DNA from: Acholeplasmataceae bacterium
Lineage (GTDB): Bacteria; Bacillota_I; Bacilli_A; Acholeplasmatales; Acholeplasmataceae
Assembly: GCA_021108415.1 (NCBI GenBank)
Contig: JAIOQX010000005.1
Coordinates: 60,655-124,654, forward strand
DNA length: 64,000 nt
Reading direction: 5' to 3'
Shown here piece by piece: positions 36,371 to 45,200 of the stretch. The notes beneath the pieces are model-generated. The model was not told the origin of the DNA and did not search any database. It worked only from the letters and a program-made list of their open reading frames with translations. Numbering within the stretch: position 1 is the first letter of the stretch; each line of letters starts with the position of its first letter. The translations under genes and the position numbers were made by a program.

Positions 36371-36727
36371 ATGGCTAGATTAAAAGGGCAAGATTTAATA
36401 GCTTCAATCACAAGTTCTTACATCAAAGAAACACCTGAATTTGATGCTGGCGATACTGTAAAAGTATTCGTTAAGATCAAAGAAGGCGCTCGCGAACGTA
36501 TTCAGTTATTCGAAGGTCTTGTTATTAAAAGACAAGGCGGAGGCGTATCTGAAACATTTACAGTCCGTAAGGTTTCTTATGGAGTTGGTGTAGAACGTAC
36601 TTTCCCACTACATTCACCTGCGATTGATCATATCGAGGTACCACGTAGAGGTAAAGTAAGACGTGCTAAATTACATTATATCCGCACGTTATCTGCTAAG
36701 GCAGCTAGAATTAAAGAAAAACGATAA
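36371..36727 (+). CDS. rplS: 50S ribosomal protein L19
   Basis: 118 residues from the ATG at 36371, the start that gives a normal L19. The frame is open back to 36263, but that part overlaps the promoter. [26 protein letters not shown] in shortened form, [22 protein letters not shown] and [14 protein letters not shown] are typical. It lies at the 30S-50S interface. Confidence 0.97.
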   Translation: MARLKGQDLIASITSSYIKETPEFDAGDTVKVFVKIKEGARERIQLFEGLVIKRQGGGVSETFTVRKVSYGVGVERTFPLHSPAIDHIEVPRRGKVRRAKLHYIRTLSAKAARIKEKR

Positions 36728-36733
36728 GTTTTT

Positions 36734-36763
36734 ATAAAGAGGCTATGCCTCTTTATTTTTTTT
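36734..36763 (+). terminator. rplS terminator
   Basis: ATAAAGAGGC (36734-36743), loop TAT, GCCTCTTTAT (36747-36756), T tract. Confidence 0.92.
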
Positions 36764-36794
36764 GTAAGCGAATGAAACAATTTTCATAAAATGC

Positions 36795-36823
36795 TTGTAA
36801 GCCTTTACACACCGTGATATAAT
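36795..36823 (+). promoter_or_regulatory. ccpA promoter with overlapping cre-like operator
   Basis: TTGTAA (36795-36800), 17-base spacer, extended -10 with TATAAT (36818-36823). TGTAAGCCTTTACA (36796-36809) lies over the -35 and differs from the cre consensus only at the central G (C here). Its outer arms TGTAA/TTACA are perfect, which suggests self-repression. Confidence 0.55.
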
Positions 36824-36860
36824 GGTCTTGTATATTTAAATATTAAAAGAGGTGAGTTTT

Positions 36861-37862
36861 ATGGGTAATGCAACCATTTATGACGTAGCTGGTGCAGCTG
36901 GAGTTTCTCTAGCAACAGTTTCACGTGTATTAAATAATCCAGAAAAAGTAAAAGAAGAAACTAGACAAAGAGTCTTGAAAGTTATTAAAGAATTAGGGTA
37001 TAGACCAAATGTGATTGCTAGAGGTTTAGCAAGCAGAAAAACAACAACGGTCGGTATCGTTATTTCTGATGTAACAAGAGCTTCTGTATCTGAGATGTTA
37101 GGTGGTATTGGCGATATCGCTCAAAACTATAAATATTCTGTTAAATTGTTTTCAATTAGAGAAGATATGGATGTTAATGATATCTTGCAAGATATCGTTG
37201 CTGAACAATTAGATGGTGTTCTATATTTAAATGATGAACTATCAGAAAAAAGTTTAGAAGAAGTTAGACGTATATTTGTAGAAAATCAAATTCCGTATGT
37301 ATTAGCTAATGTTGTATCTGATGATCCTAGTGTGCCAATGGTATGCATAGATTATGAGAAAGCTGGATATGAGATTACTAAACTTATGATCGATGATCAT
37401 CGCAAGAATATCTATTTATTATCAACTGCTCGTCGTTATTCAGTTAATGATAAAAAAGAAGCTGGATATACTAAAGCAATGCTTGAAGCTGGCCTAGAAC
37501 CTAAGATTTTTAGAACAAGTGGAGATACTCATGTAAATCGTCAACACTTTTCAACTTTCTTTAAAGATAAGAAAGTTGATGCAGCTATTGGTGTTAGAGA
37601 TTCAATTGCAGTAAGTTTTATGAATATCGCTAGAGATAACGGTATAAAGGTTCCGGAGCATTTAGCTGTTGCAGGATTCCAAAATACTAAATATGCATTA
37701 TTATCAAGACCTAATTTAACATCAATTGATGTTCCTGTATATGATATTGGAGCTGTATCAATGAGATTATTGACTAAATTAATGAATTCTAAAGATGTTG
37801 ATAATATAAGAATTAGCTTGCCGCATTATATTGTAAATAGAGAATCAACAAGTAATAAGTAA
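36861..37862 (+). CDS. ccpA: LacI-family catabolite regulator, CcpA-like
   Basis: 333 residues from the ATG at 36861, which follows AGAGGTGAG. The N-terminal helix-turn-helix and hinge (TIYDVAGAAGVSLATVSRVLNN, GYRPNVIARGLASRKTTTVGIV in part) are nearly those of Bacillus CcpA. The C-terminus (VPVYDIGAVSMRLLTKLMN, LPHYIVNRESTS) also follows CcpA rather than sugar-specific LacI proteins. It would bind cre sites with Ser-phosphorylated HPr; an HPr-like gene with that serine is at 27232. Cre-like sites lie upstream of oppA, suf, gap and this gene. Confidence 0.82.
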   Translation: MGNATIYDVAGAAGVSLATVSRVLNNPEKVKEETRQRVLKVIKELGYRPNVIARGLASRKTTTVGIVISDVTRASVSEMLGGIGDIAQNYKYSVKLFSIREDMDVNDILQDIVAEQLDGVLYLNDELSEKSLEEVRRIFVENQIPYVLANVVSDDPSVPMVCIDYEKAGYEITKLMIDDHRKNIYLLSTARRYSVNDKKEAGYTKAMLEAGLEPKIFRTSGDTHVNRQHFSTFFKDKKVDAAIGVRDSIAVSFMNIARDNGIKVPEHLAVAGFQNTKYALLSRPNLTSIDVPVYDIGAVSMRLLTKLMNSKDVDNIRISLPHYIVNRESTSNK

Positions 37863-37892
37863 ATCGGTCGATGAAATAAATAAAGTAAAGTT

Positions 37893-38072
37893 TTAAAAAC
37901 CTAAGCTAAGAGACTTCATGAATGGTGAAACATGAGGAGAAAATAAAACTTGAAGTACACTTATGGAGACTTATAAAATTTTAAGTGCTAAAGAGTAATC
38001 TTTGGAACTAAGGTGGTACCGCGAAATTTTTCGTCCTTAGCGTTTTTAACCTAAGGGCGATTTTTATTTAAA
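37893..38072 (+). promoter_or_regulatory. T-box leader, tyrosine
   Basis: The T-box motif AACTAAGGTGGTACCGCG is at 38006-38023. The terminator CGTCCTTAG / CTAAGGGCG (38032-38059) with T tract competes with the antiterminator. Stem I lies around 37907-37975, and a TAC (Tyr) triplet at 37956-37958 fits the specifier position. The leader senses uncharged tRNA-Tyr before tyrS. Confidence 0.92.
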
Positions 38073-38088
38073 TAAGGAGATTAAAAAA

Positions 38089-39333
38089 ATGAAATTATAT
38101 GAAGACCTATTATGGCGTGGATTAATTAAAGATGTGAGTAATGAAGAAGAAGCAAAAAAATTATTAAATGAGCAAAGTGTTAAATTTTATTGTGGATTTG
38201 ATCCAACAGGACAATCATTAACTGTAGGACATTTAGTGCAAATTGTAAGAATGCTGTTGCTTGAAAAATATGGACATACACCAATTGTATTAATTGGTGG
38301 CGCAACCGGTTTAATCGGTGATCCTAGACAAACAAGTGAAAGAAAGCTTTTAACACTTGAAGAGTCTTTAGAAAATGCAGAAAAAATAAAAACACAGTTA
38401 AGTATGTTTTTAGATCCTAACAAGTCTATTTTTGTTAATAATTACGATTGGATAAAAGATATTGATATGATTTCTTTTTTAAGAGATTATGGGAAACATT
38501 TTTCAATTAATTATATGCTAGCAAAAGATACAGTGCAAAAAAGATTAGATGTAGGTATTTCTTATACAGAATTTTCTTATATGCTTATTCAAGCTATTGA
38601 TTTTCTTCATTTGTATCAAGATCATGATTGTAAAATACAATTTGGTGGGTCAGATCAATGGGGAAATATCACAACTGGACTAGAATTAATTAGAAAAATA
38701 GAAGGTGACAAAGCAAGTGCAGTTGGACTAAGCTCACCGTTACTATTAAAATCTGATGGCACAAAATTTGGGAAAAGTGAATCAGGTGCATTATGGCTAG
38801 ATAGTGAATTAACAAGCCCATATGAAGTATATCAATATTTCATTAATGCATCAGATATGGATGTAATGAACTATTTAAAAACATTAACCTTATTATCAAA
38901 AGATGATATTATGGAGTTAGAAGAAAAACTTGATAAACAACCAGAACTTAGAGAAGCACAAAAGATGCTTGCTAGTGAAGTGGTGCAATTAGTTCATGGA
39001 AAAAAAGCATTAGATGAGGCATTAAGAGTAACCAATGCACTTTTTAATGGAGAATTTGATGATTTAACTGAGTCTGAATTCAAGATGATTTCAAAAACAC
39101 TTGAACCATTAGTTGTAGAACAAAACCTAGGGCTTGTTGATTTATTGGTTGAAACTAAGCTGGCTTCATCAAAGAGAGAATCAAGACAATTTATTACCAG
39201 TCAAGCAGTGAGCGTAAATGGTGTTAAAATAAGTGATCTTGAGTATGAAATAAGCAAAGATCAATCATATTATAATCAATATGTAATGATCAGAAGAGGC
39301 AAGAAAAAATACGCATTAGTCGTAATTAAGTAG
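38089..39333 (+). CDS. tyrS: Tyrosyl-tRNA synthetase
   Basis: 414 residues, class I synthetase. [19 protein letters not shown] holds the HIGH-like motif (VGHL), [12 protein letters not shown] binds tyrosine, and [12 protein letters not shown] is the KMSKS loop. The C-terminal S4 domain (about 345-405) is complete. It is controlled by the T-box leader upstream; the dgk-type gene follows after nine bases. Confidence 0.97.
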   Translation: MKLYEDLLWRGLIKDVSNEEEAKKLLNEQSVKFYCGFDPTGQSLTVGHLVQIVRMLLLEKYGHTPIVLIGGATGLIGDPRQTSERKLLTLEESLENAEKIKTQLSMFLDPNKSIFVNNYDWIKDIDMISFLRDYGKHFSINYMLAKDTVQKRLDVGISYTEFSYMLIQAIDFLHLYQDHDCKIQFGGSDQWGNITTGLELIRKIEGDKASAVGLSSPLLLKSDGTKFGKSESGALWLDSELTSPYEVYQYFINASDMDVMNYLKTLTLLSKDDIMELEEKLDKQPELREAQKMLASEVVQLVHGKKALDEALRVTNALFNGEFDDLTESEFKMISKTLEPLVVEQNLGLVDLLVETKLASSKRESRQFITSQAVSVNGVKISDLEYEISKDQSYYNQYVMIRRGKKKYALVVIK

Positions 39334-39341
39334 GTGAGGTT

Positions 39342-40178
39342 ATGGATGTAGTTTTATACAATCCTTTATCAAGAAATGGTAAGAAAGAAAGCTTCATTCA
39401 AAATATAGTTGAACAACTAGAAGAAAAAGGCAATGAAGTTAGAACTGTTAATATCTTAGAAGTTCTAGAAATTCAACCTTTTTTAGATACACTAAATAAA
39501 GATGATCGCATGATTTTAGTAGGTGGCGATGGTACACTAAATAGACTTGCCAATCATATATATGATTTAAAGTATCCGCAACAATTGTTTATGTATCAAG
39601 CAGGTACAGGAAATGATTTTATAAGAAGTTTAAAATCTAAAGAGAAAGTTGTTTTAATCAAGCCTTACTTAAAAGATTTACCTACTGTTGAATATCAAGA
39701 TCAAAAAATTAGATTTTTAAATGGTGCAGGAGCAGGTTTAGATGGATATATTGGACATTTAGTTAATACATCTAAGTATAAGAAAAACAAGTTAAATTAT
39801 TTTAGACATGCATTTGAAGGGTTTGTTAAGTTTAAACCTATATATGCAAAATTAGATATCGATTCAAAAATTGTTGAAGAGAAAAAAGTTTGGTTTGCTT
39901 CAGTGATGCATGCACCTTATTTTGGTGGAGGTATGAAGATTGCCCCTAAAGCAGATAGAAATGAAAAAGCTTTATATGTTGTAGTTGTTAAAAAGATTCC
40001 AAAATGGTTATTGATTGTAATATTTCCAACGATCTATCTAGGATGGCATGTCATATTTAAAAGATATGTCTCAGTTTATAGAGCAGAACACGTTAAAATC
40101 GAATTTAAAGAAGGCACTTATCTTCAAATAGATGGTGATGTTGTCTATCCTGTTGAAAAGTTTGAAGCACACATATAA
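39342..40178 (+). CDS. Diacylglycerol/lipid kinase (DagK catalytic domain)
   Basis: 278 residues. NPLSRNGKK and VGGDGTLNRLANHI (~64) form the nucleotide site of the DagK/YegS/LCB5 family; GTGNDFIRSL and NGAGAGLDG follow, and the end YLQIDGDVVYPVE is typical. It probably returns diacylglycerol to phosphatidate for membrane lipid synthesis, for which CdsA (59955) uses the product. It is cotranscribed with tyrS. Confidence 0.9.
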   Translation: MDVVLYNPLSRNGKKESFIQNIVEQLEEKGNEVRTVNILEVLEIQPFLDTLNKDDRMILVGGDGTLNRLANHIYDLKYPQQLFMYQAGTGNDFIRSLKSKEKVVLIKPYLKDLPTVEYQDQKIRFLNGAGAGLDGYIGHLVNTSKYKKNKLNYFRHAFEGFVKFKPIYAKLDIDSKIVEEKKVWFASVMHAPYFGGGMKIAPKADRNEKALYVVVVKKIPKWLLIVIFPTIYLGWHVIFKRYVSVYRAEHVKIEFKEGTYLQIDGDVVYPVEKFEAHI

Positions 40179-40220
40179 AAAAATGGACCACTTTTTTGAA
40201 AAAGTGGTCCTTTTATTTTT
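40178..40220. terminator. Bidirectional terminator between lipid kinase gene and trpS
   Basis: GGACCACTTTTT (40185-40196) pairs with AAAAAGTGGTCC (40199-40210). There are A and T tracts on the two sides for the converging genes. Confidence 0.9.
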
Positions 40221-41219
40221 TTATTTTATTCTACCGAGTCCAATACGTTTATAAACTTTAAATATTTTCTTTCTTGCGATAAGACTTGCTCTATCTCTAC
40301 CTTTATCTAGAACTTCATCAAGGTATGAACTACTTATAATTTCTTCATATTTTTCCTGGATAGGTTTTAATGTATCAGCAACGATCTCTGCTAAATCTTC
40401 TTTGAAAGCTTTATAGTTTGAATCTTTATATTTTTCTTCTATAGATTTGATTGACATATCAGTTAGGGATGAATATATAGTTAATAAGTTAGAGATGCCT
40501 GGTTTGTTTTTCACATCAAATTTAATATGTGTATCAGAATCTGTTACTGCAGATCTAATTTTGTTTTTCACTTGAGCAATATCATCTAACAAAAGAACAT
40601 ATGCTTTAGGATTTTCACTTGATTTATCCATCTTTTTAAGCGGTTCAGTAAGCGATTTGATTCTTGCACCAGTCTTTGGGAAAAACCCTTCAGGGACTAC
40701 AAAAGTATCGCCATATTGATTGTTAAAACGTTGTGCTAGATTTCTAGTTAATTCTAGATGTTGTTTTTGATCGTCACCAATAGGAACAACATCTGCATCA
40801 TATAATAGTATATCTGCAGCCATTAAAGCAGGATATGTTAAAAGAGAAGTTCTCACACCTTCTGTTTGTTTTCCTTTTTTATCTTTATATTGAGTCATTC
40901 TTTCCATTTCACCAATATAAGCTGTTGATTCCATGATATAACCTAGAGTTGCATGTTCTAAAACTTCAGATTGCACAAATAAGTTTACTTTGTTTGGATC
41001 AAGTCCACATGCAATATAAAGTGCAGCGATGCTTCTAATATTTCTTTTTAAAGCAAGCTTTTCTTGAGGAGTTGTTATTGCGTGAAGATCAGCAATAAAA
41101 ATAAAGAATTCTGTATCTTCTAATTGATCTTGCAGTTTCACAAATTGCTTTAAAGCACCTATGTAATTTCCTAATGTTAATTGTCCTGTTGGCTTAATGC
41201 CTGATACTAATCTTTTCAT
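40221..41219 (-). CDS. trpS: Tryptophanyl-tRNA synthetase
   Basis: 332 residues, class I synthetase. SGIKPTGQLTLGNYIGALK contains the HIGH-like motif (LGNY), GDDQKQHLELTRNLAQRFN binds the substrate, and KKMDKSSEN is the KMSKS loop. It is monocistronic behind its own T-box. Trp is encoded only by TGG here. Confidence 0.97.
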   Translation of the reverse strand: MKRLVSGIKPTGQLTLGNYIGALKQFVKLQDQLEDTEFFIFIADLHAITTPQEKLALKRNIRSIAALYIACGLDPNKVNLFVQSEVLEHATLGYIMESTAYIGEMERMTQYKDKKGKQTEGVRTSLLTYPALMAADILLYDADVVPIGDDQKQHLELTRNLAQRFNNQYGDTFVVPEGFFPKTGARIKSLTEPLKKMDKSSENPKAYVLLLDDIAQVKNKIRSAVTDSDTHIKFDVKNKPGISNLLTIYSSLTDMSIKSIEEKYKDSNYKAFKEDLAEIVADTLKPIQEKYEEIISSSYLDEVLDKGRDRASLIARKKIFKVYKRIGLGRIK

Positions 41220-41244
41220 GATTTATACCTCTTTCTTAAAATAA

Positions 41245-41440
41245 AAAATAGACGTCCTTAGCAATCTAAGGACGTCTAATAGACGCGGTACCACCTTAGT
41301 TCTAGGTTTCCCTAGCCCTTAATAATTAGTTTAAGCACTAATTAAGCTGTTTGCTCCAAGGGCCCATTCATTTAAATACTTACTTGCTAGATTTTCAGCA
41401 TCTCTAACTCTCTTTTAAAGTAAATATGGATAAACTACTT
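41245..41440 (-). promoter_or_regulatory. T-box leader, tryptophan
   Basis: On the minus strand, AACTAAGGTGGTACCGCG lies within 41301-41284. The terminator TAGACGTCCTTAG / CTAAGGACGTCTA with T tract is at 41278-41246. A TGG (Trp) triplet at 41366-41364 follows GAA in the expected specifier context. The extended -10 TGATATAAT (hexamer 41467-41462) drives it. Confidence 0.92.
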
Positions 41441-41482
41441 ATTCCTCTTCATTGCAATTATATTATATCACGAAATTAATAA

Positions 41483-43246
41483 TTATTGTTCAAGTGTTTT
41501 TTCAAGTTCATCAATAAGTTCATTAAAGCGCTTGATAACAGCCATAAATGTTTCTTTATTTGTTAGATCAGCACCAGCTTTTTTAGCTTGGTTAACTGGA
41601 TAATCACTACCACCTGATTTTAATAAGCCGATAAAGTTTTCCATGGCTTGTGGTTTGTTATTTTTAACATTATCATAAATCTTTAAAGAAGCAGAATAGC
41701 TTGTTGCATATTGGTAAACGTAAAATGGTGTATGGAATAGATGAGGGATATATGCCCAAACATACTCTTTACCATTTTCTGATACGATATCAATATCATA
41801 GAAGTGCTTATATAGATCAATCATAATCTTTGATAATGATTGTTCTGTAATTGGCATGCCTTGTTCAACTAATTCATTTGCTTTATATTCATAAGTTGCA
41901 AATAGTGTTTGACGGAAGAATGTAGACATAATGCCATCGATTGCTTTTTCAAGTAAAGCAATTTTTTGTTCTTTAGTCTTAGATTGTTTAACTAAATAAT
42001 CTAGAAGATTATGTTCATTAAATGTTGATGCGATTTCTGCAACAAAGATAGTATAATCTGCAGTTGCCATCGGCTGATTTGCACTTGAGAAAATAGTATG
42101 TGCGGAATGTCCTGATTCATGAGCTAGAGTAAATAGAGAGTCTAGTGTCTCATCATGGTTTAATAGGATATATGGATGGAATCCATAAAATCCTGAAGAA
42201 TATGCACCTGTTCTTTTACCATCAGAAGGAAGTGCATCAACAAATCCGTCTTTGACGGCTTCCCTTTGATTTGCGACAAATTCACTATCTAGATGAGCAA
42301 TTGATTCAAAGAAGATGTTTCTTGATTCTTCAAATGAATATTTAGTATCATCATCTACTAAAGTTAAGAATCGATCATAAGTGTGATATGTTTCTAATTT
42401 TAAATGTTTTTTTCTTAAGGCTAAATAACGTTTAATCCCGTCAGTATTTTCAGATGCTACATCCATTAAGTTTTTATAGACTTCAACAGGGATATTGTTT
42501 CTAAATAATGCAGCTTCTAATGAAGAATTATAGCCTCTAGATTTATAGTTTGCTTTTAACTGTTGAAGGACTAAGTTATATGTAGCTGCAAAGGCACTTT
42601 TATTATCTTTATAACGTTTAAACGCAGCTTCAAATACTTTTTTTCTATCTTCAGGATCTTTTAAAGTAGGAAGAATTGAACGATAGTTTGATGAATTGAT
42701 AACTTTCTTACTACCATCTTTAAAAGTAACTTCTTGGTCAACTGCATCAATAATCGCAATCCCTTGATAAAGAGAAGATGGAATTTGTCTGACTGATCCA
42801 AAATTAGCCATGATTTGTTCTTGATCATCTGATAAAACATGCTTTTGTTGCATGAATAGTTTTTCCATTTGGAATTTGTACGGTTTTAAAAACTCATCTT
42901 TTTCAACAAAAGACATAATTTTTTCTTCACCAATTGAAATAACTTCTGGAGAGTAGAAACTAGTTTTTTGACCTAATTCAGATAACATAATCATCATTTG
43001 TTGATTTTTTGATGATTTTACTGTATCTTTTAAATTTAAATCACTATTTAAATGAATATAACCATATAAACGATATAAAAGGTTAGTTGCTGCTTCATCA
43101 GCTTTATGAAAAGCTAGAAATTGTTCATAATCTTGAAGTTTTCCTTTAAATGAAGCCAGTTTTTCTATATGTTCTGGCATTTTTTTAAAATCTTCATCCC
43201 ATGCTTCTAAGCTAGGATAAAATATACTGAGATCCCATTTTGACAT
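41483..43246 (-). CDS. pepF: Oligoendopeptidase F
   Basis: M3 zinc metallopeptidase, 587 residues, that degrades imported peptides in the cytoplasm. The zinc site is LAHESGHSAHTIF (HExxH, ~372) with a downstream Glu in IFVAEIASTFNEH. The C-terminal part PHLFHTPFYVYQYATSYSAS is typical. It fits with the Opp transporter in the same window as a peptide-feeding route. A promoter TTGGCA / TATAAT with 18-base spacing is upstream on the minus strand. Confidence 0.95.
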   Translation of the reverse strand: MSKWDLSIFYPSLEAWDEDFKKMPEHIEKLASFKGKLQDYEQFLAFHKADEAATNLLYRLYGYIHLNSDLNLKDTVKSSKNQQMMIMLSELGQKTSFYSPEVISIGEEKIMSFVEKDEFLKPYKFQMEKLFMQQKHVLSDDQEQIMANFGSVRQIPSSLYQGIAIIDAVDQEVTFKDGSKKVINSSNYRSILPTLKDPEDRKKVFEAAFKRYKDNKSAFAATYNLVLQQLKANYKSRGYNSSLEAALFRNNIPVEVYKNLMDVASENTDGIKRYLALRKKHLKLETYHTYDRFLTLVDDDTKYSFEESRNIFFESIAHLDSEFVANQREAVKDGFVDALPSDGKRTGAYSSGFYGFHPYILLNHDETLDSLFTLAHESGHSAHTIFSSANQPMATADYTIFVAEIASTFNEHNLLDYLVKQSKTKEQKIALLEKAIDGIMSTFFRQTLFATYEYKANELVEQGMPITEQSLSKIMIDLYKHFYDIDIVSENGKEYVWAYIPHLFHTPFYVYQYATSYSASLKIYDNVKNNKPQAMENFIGLLKSGGSDYPVNQAKKAGADLTNKETFMAVIKRFNELIDELEKTLEQ

Positions 43247-43359
43247 TTTAATACCTCTTTCTTATTATATTTATCTAATTATAACGTATATTCATCTAAA
43301 TTGCCAATATATAAAGATATGTCAAATTATGTAAATGAACCGTAAATTGTTTTCAAATC

Positions 43360-43388
43360 TTGATATTTATTATAAATAATTATATAAT
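43360..43388 (+). promoter_or_regulatory. Promoter of the spx-like gene
   Basis: TTGATA (43360-43365), 17-base spacer, TATAAT (43383-43388). In the leader CTCC and GGAG around 43431-43442 can pair across CCAA, which would cover the ribosome site AAGGAGGA. Confidence 0.6.
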
Positions 43389-43450
43389 TAGTAAGCAAGA
43401 CTACACAAAGTGCTATAGGATAATACCTATGCTCCCCAAGGAGGAAGACA

Positions 43451-43912
43451 ATGATTACAATATATACGACACCAAGTTGTTCATCATGTCGAAAAGCGAA
43501 AAAGTGGCTTGATGATCATAAGGTAGCTTATGAAGAAAAGAACCTTTTCAATCAACGTATCACTGAAGAAGATATTGATCGCATGTTAGAAAATTCTGAA
43601 AATGGTTTTGAAGATATTATATCTACAAGATCAAAAGTATTTAAAGAACAAGACCTAGATATAGAAGATATGCGTATCAGTGAACTTAAAGCCTTCATAC
43701 TTGATAACCCAAGTGTATTAAAACGTCCAATTATGATTGATGGACAAAAATTACAGGTTGGTTATAATGATGAAGAGATAAGAGTTTTTATTCCTAAGAG
43801 ATTAAGAGAACTAATTATGTGTACAGATTGTCCACATGGTGAACACTGTGATTATCAAAGTGCTCTTAAACGTTATTTCGATGAAATTAAACAAGAACAA
43901 ACTAGAGATTAA
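43451..43912 (+). CDS. spx: Spx/ArsC-family regulator with extra C-terminal cysteine motif
   Basis: 153 residues. The thioredoxin-like start ITIYTTPSCSSCRKAKKWL has the CxxC redox switch (Cys10, Cys13), and the middle LKRPIMIDGQKLQVGYNDEEIRVFIP matches Spx. Spx normally ends after ~131 residues. Here the tail adds CTDCPHGEHC (Cys124, Cys127, Cys133) and a charged helix. In Bacillus, Spx binds RNA polymerase alpha under disulfide stress. The extra cysteines could bind metal or form a second switch; that is inference. Confidence 0.85.
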   Translation: MITIYTTPSCSSCRKAKKWLDDHKVAYEEKNLFNQRITEEDIDRMLENSENGFEDIISTRSKVFKEQDLDIEDMRISELKAFILDNPSVLKRPIMIDGQKLQVGYNDEEIRVFIPKRLRELIMCTDCPHGEHCDYQSALKRYFDEIKQEQTRD

Positions 43913-43920
43913 TAATTTGC

Positions 43921-43955
43921 AAAAAAAAAGAGCCGCAATCACTTGCGGCTTTTGT
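43921..43955. terminator. Bidirectional terminator after spx-like gene
   Basis: AGCCGCAA (43931-43938) pairs with TTGCGGCT (43943-43950). A tract to the left serves the minus-strand gene; T tract to the right. Confidence 0.9.
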
Positions 43956-43971
43956 CTTATAAATATTTAAG

Positions 43972-44373
43972 TTAATCTTGTTTAAGTTTTAATGAAGATT
44001 TTATATACGTAACGAATGCTAAAACTATTGTTGATAAGTTTAAAAGTATACCTAAAACAAACACTGTTTTAACCATAGGTGCATATCTTGATACAATATA
44101 TGGATCATTATTTAATAAACCATAATTATCTAGATAAAATCCAAAAACAATACTTAAAATTGCAGCAGCTGATAATAGCATACCATCATTTTCAAAATAC
44201 CAACCAACCCATAATAACACAACTGGTATAATTAGATAATGAACTGTTGGAATGGCTAATAGGCCATAATTATTTATATCAAACCAAGCTGTTAATCTTG
44301 ATAATAAAGATATAAGTATAAATATAGTAGCAACAAGTGCCGTTATAAAATATAATAAATTTCTATCTTTCAT
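43972..44373 (-). CDS. Small four-helix membrane protein, unknown function
   Basis: 133 residues with four hydrophobic helices (about 7-27, 37-57, 65-85, 100-122) and a Lys-rich C-terminus. The family is not recognised. It is flanked by terminators on both sides and so transcribed alone. Confidence 0.65.
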   Translation of the reverse strand: MKDRNLLYFITALVATIFILISLLSRLTAWFDINNYGLLAIPTVHYLIIPVVLLWVGWYFENDGMLLSAAAILSIVFGFYLDNYGLLNNDPYIVSRYAPMVKTVFVLGILLNLSTIVLAFVTYIKSSLKLKQD

Positions 44374-44445
44374 TAATTTCCTCCATCGCTTATCACTTTA
44401 TCTTTTTATTATAGTTTTATTAAGCCATTTTGTCAATGTCAAATC

Positions 44446-44474
44446 AAAAAAAGATAGCAATTTTGCTATCTTTT
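44446..44474. terminator. Terminator of the CYTH gene
   Basis: AAGATAGCAA (44451-44460) pairs with TTGCTATCTT (44463-44472). It overlaps the stop codon region, and the A run to the left gives a T tract on the minus strand. Confidence 0.85.
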
Positions 44475-45017
44475 ACATGTAAATGCTCTTTCGCTCTTAC
44501 GTTTTGTCGGTTTGATTTTGATACCATGCGATTTTAGGAAGCTTTCAAATATGTTTTTTCCTTCAGTATAACTTGATGCCTCATATTCGATTTCATAATC
44601 AGTTACGTTACAATATTCACATTTGTCTAAGAAAATTGTTCCACCTTCATAAGGTGTGGATACTCTTAGATTATTTAAATCTACCTTATAGGTAACAAAA
44701 GCATCAATACCTTCAAAGAAGTCTTTTGTGTTAAATCCATTTTCAATCATTTCTAAAGCTTGTTCTTTTTGTAAGAAGACATGATTTTCAGATGCACTTT
44801 GTTCATTTTGAATTTTCATCGTGACTTTAAATCTGGATTCACCTTTTTGTCTGATGCGAACAACGATCTTTTCTTGATTGAACTTGTAATCATCAGTATC
44901 AAAATAGTAGTTTGTTTGTTTAAAGATATTATTCTCTAAATTAAACTTTTTTAAAAGTTCTAAGTATTTTTTTTCAGTGATAGCAGATTTAAACTCTATC
45001 TCGATATTTTTATCCAT
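44466..45017 (-). CDS. CYTH-domain phosphatase (YjbK-like)
   Basis: 183 residues. The N-terminal EIEFK is the ExExK metal signature of the CYTH superfamily. VVRIRQKGESRFKVTMK supplies basic residues lining the tunnel, and the C-terminal DYEIEYEASS supplies acidic ones. Family members hydrolyse triphosphates such as thiamine triphosphate or inorganic tripolyphosphate; the substrate here is unknown. It is monocistronic and divergent from gap. Confidence 0.85.
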   Translation of the reverse strand: MDKNIEIEFKSAITEKKYLELLKKFNLENNIFKQTNYYFDTDDYKFNQEKIVVRIRQKGESRFKVTMKIQNEQSASENHVFLQKEQALEMIENGFNTKDFFEGIDAFVTYKVDLNNLRVSTPYEGGTIFLDKCEYCNVTDYEIEYEASSYTEGKNIFESFLKSHGIKIKPTKRKSERAFTCKR

Positions 45018-45093
45018 GTGTGCTCCTCTATAAAAAAAGTCTTTGCTTTATATCTTGCACACATATTATACCAAAATCATTGTTCAAATTAAA

Positions 45094-45107
45094 GAAAAAC
45101 GTTTACA
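45094..45107 (+). promoter_or_regulatory. cre-like site upstream of gap
   Basis: GAAAAACGTTTACA: the right half CGTTTACA fits the cre consensus fully; the first two bases of the left half do not. The centre is about 65 bases before the expected gap start. Confidence 0.45.
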
Positions 45108-45131
45108 TTTGTCATCCTTATTTCAAAATGT

Positions 45132-45159
45132 TTGTATTTATAAATTAAAATGGTAAAAT
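45132..45159 (+). promoter_or_regulatory. gap promoter
   Basis: TTGTAT (45132-45137), 16-base spacer, TAAAAT (45154-45159). TTAGGAGGA precedes the ATG. Confidence 0.55.
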
Positions 45160-45200
45160 AAAAATGAAGAAAAACTATTCATTAGGAGGAATATAAAATT

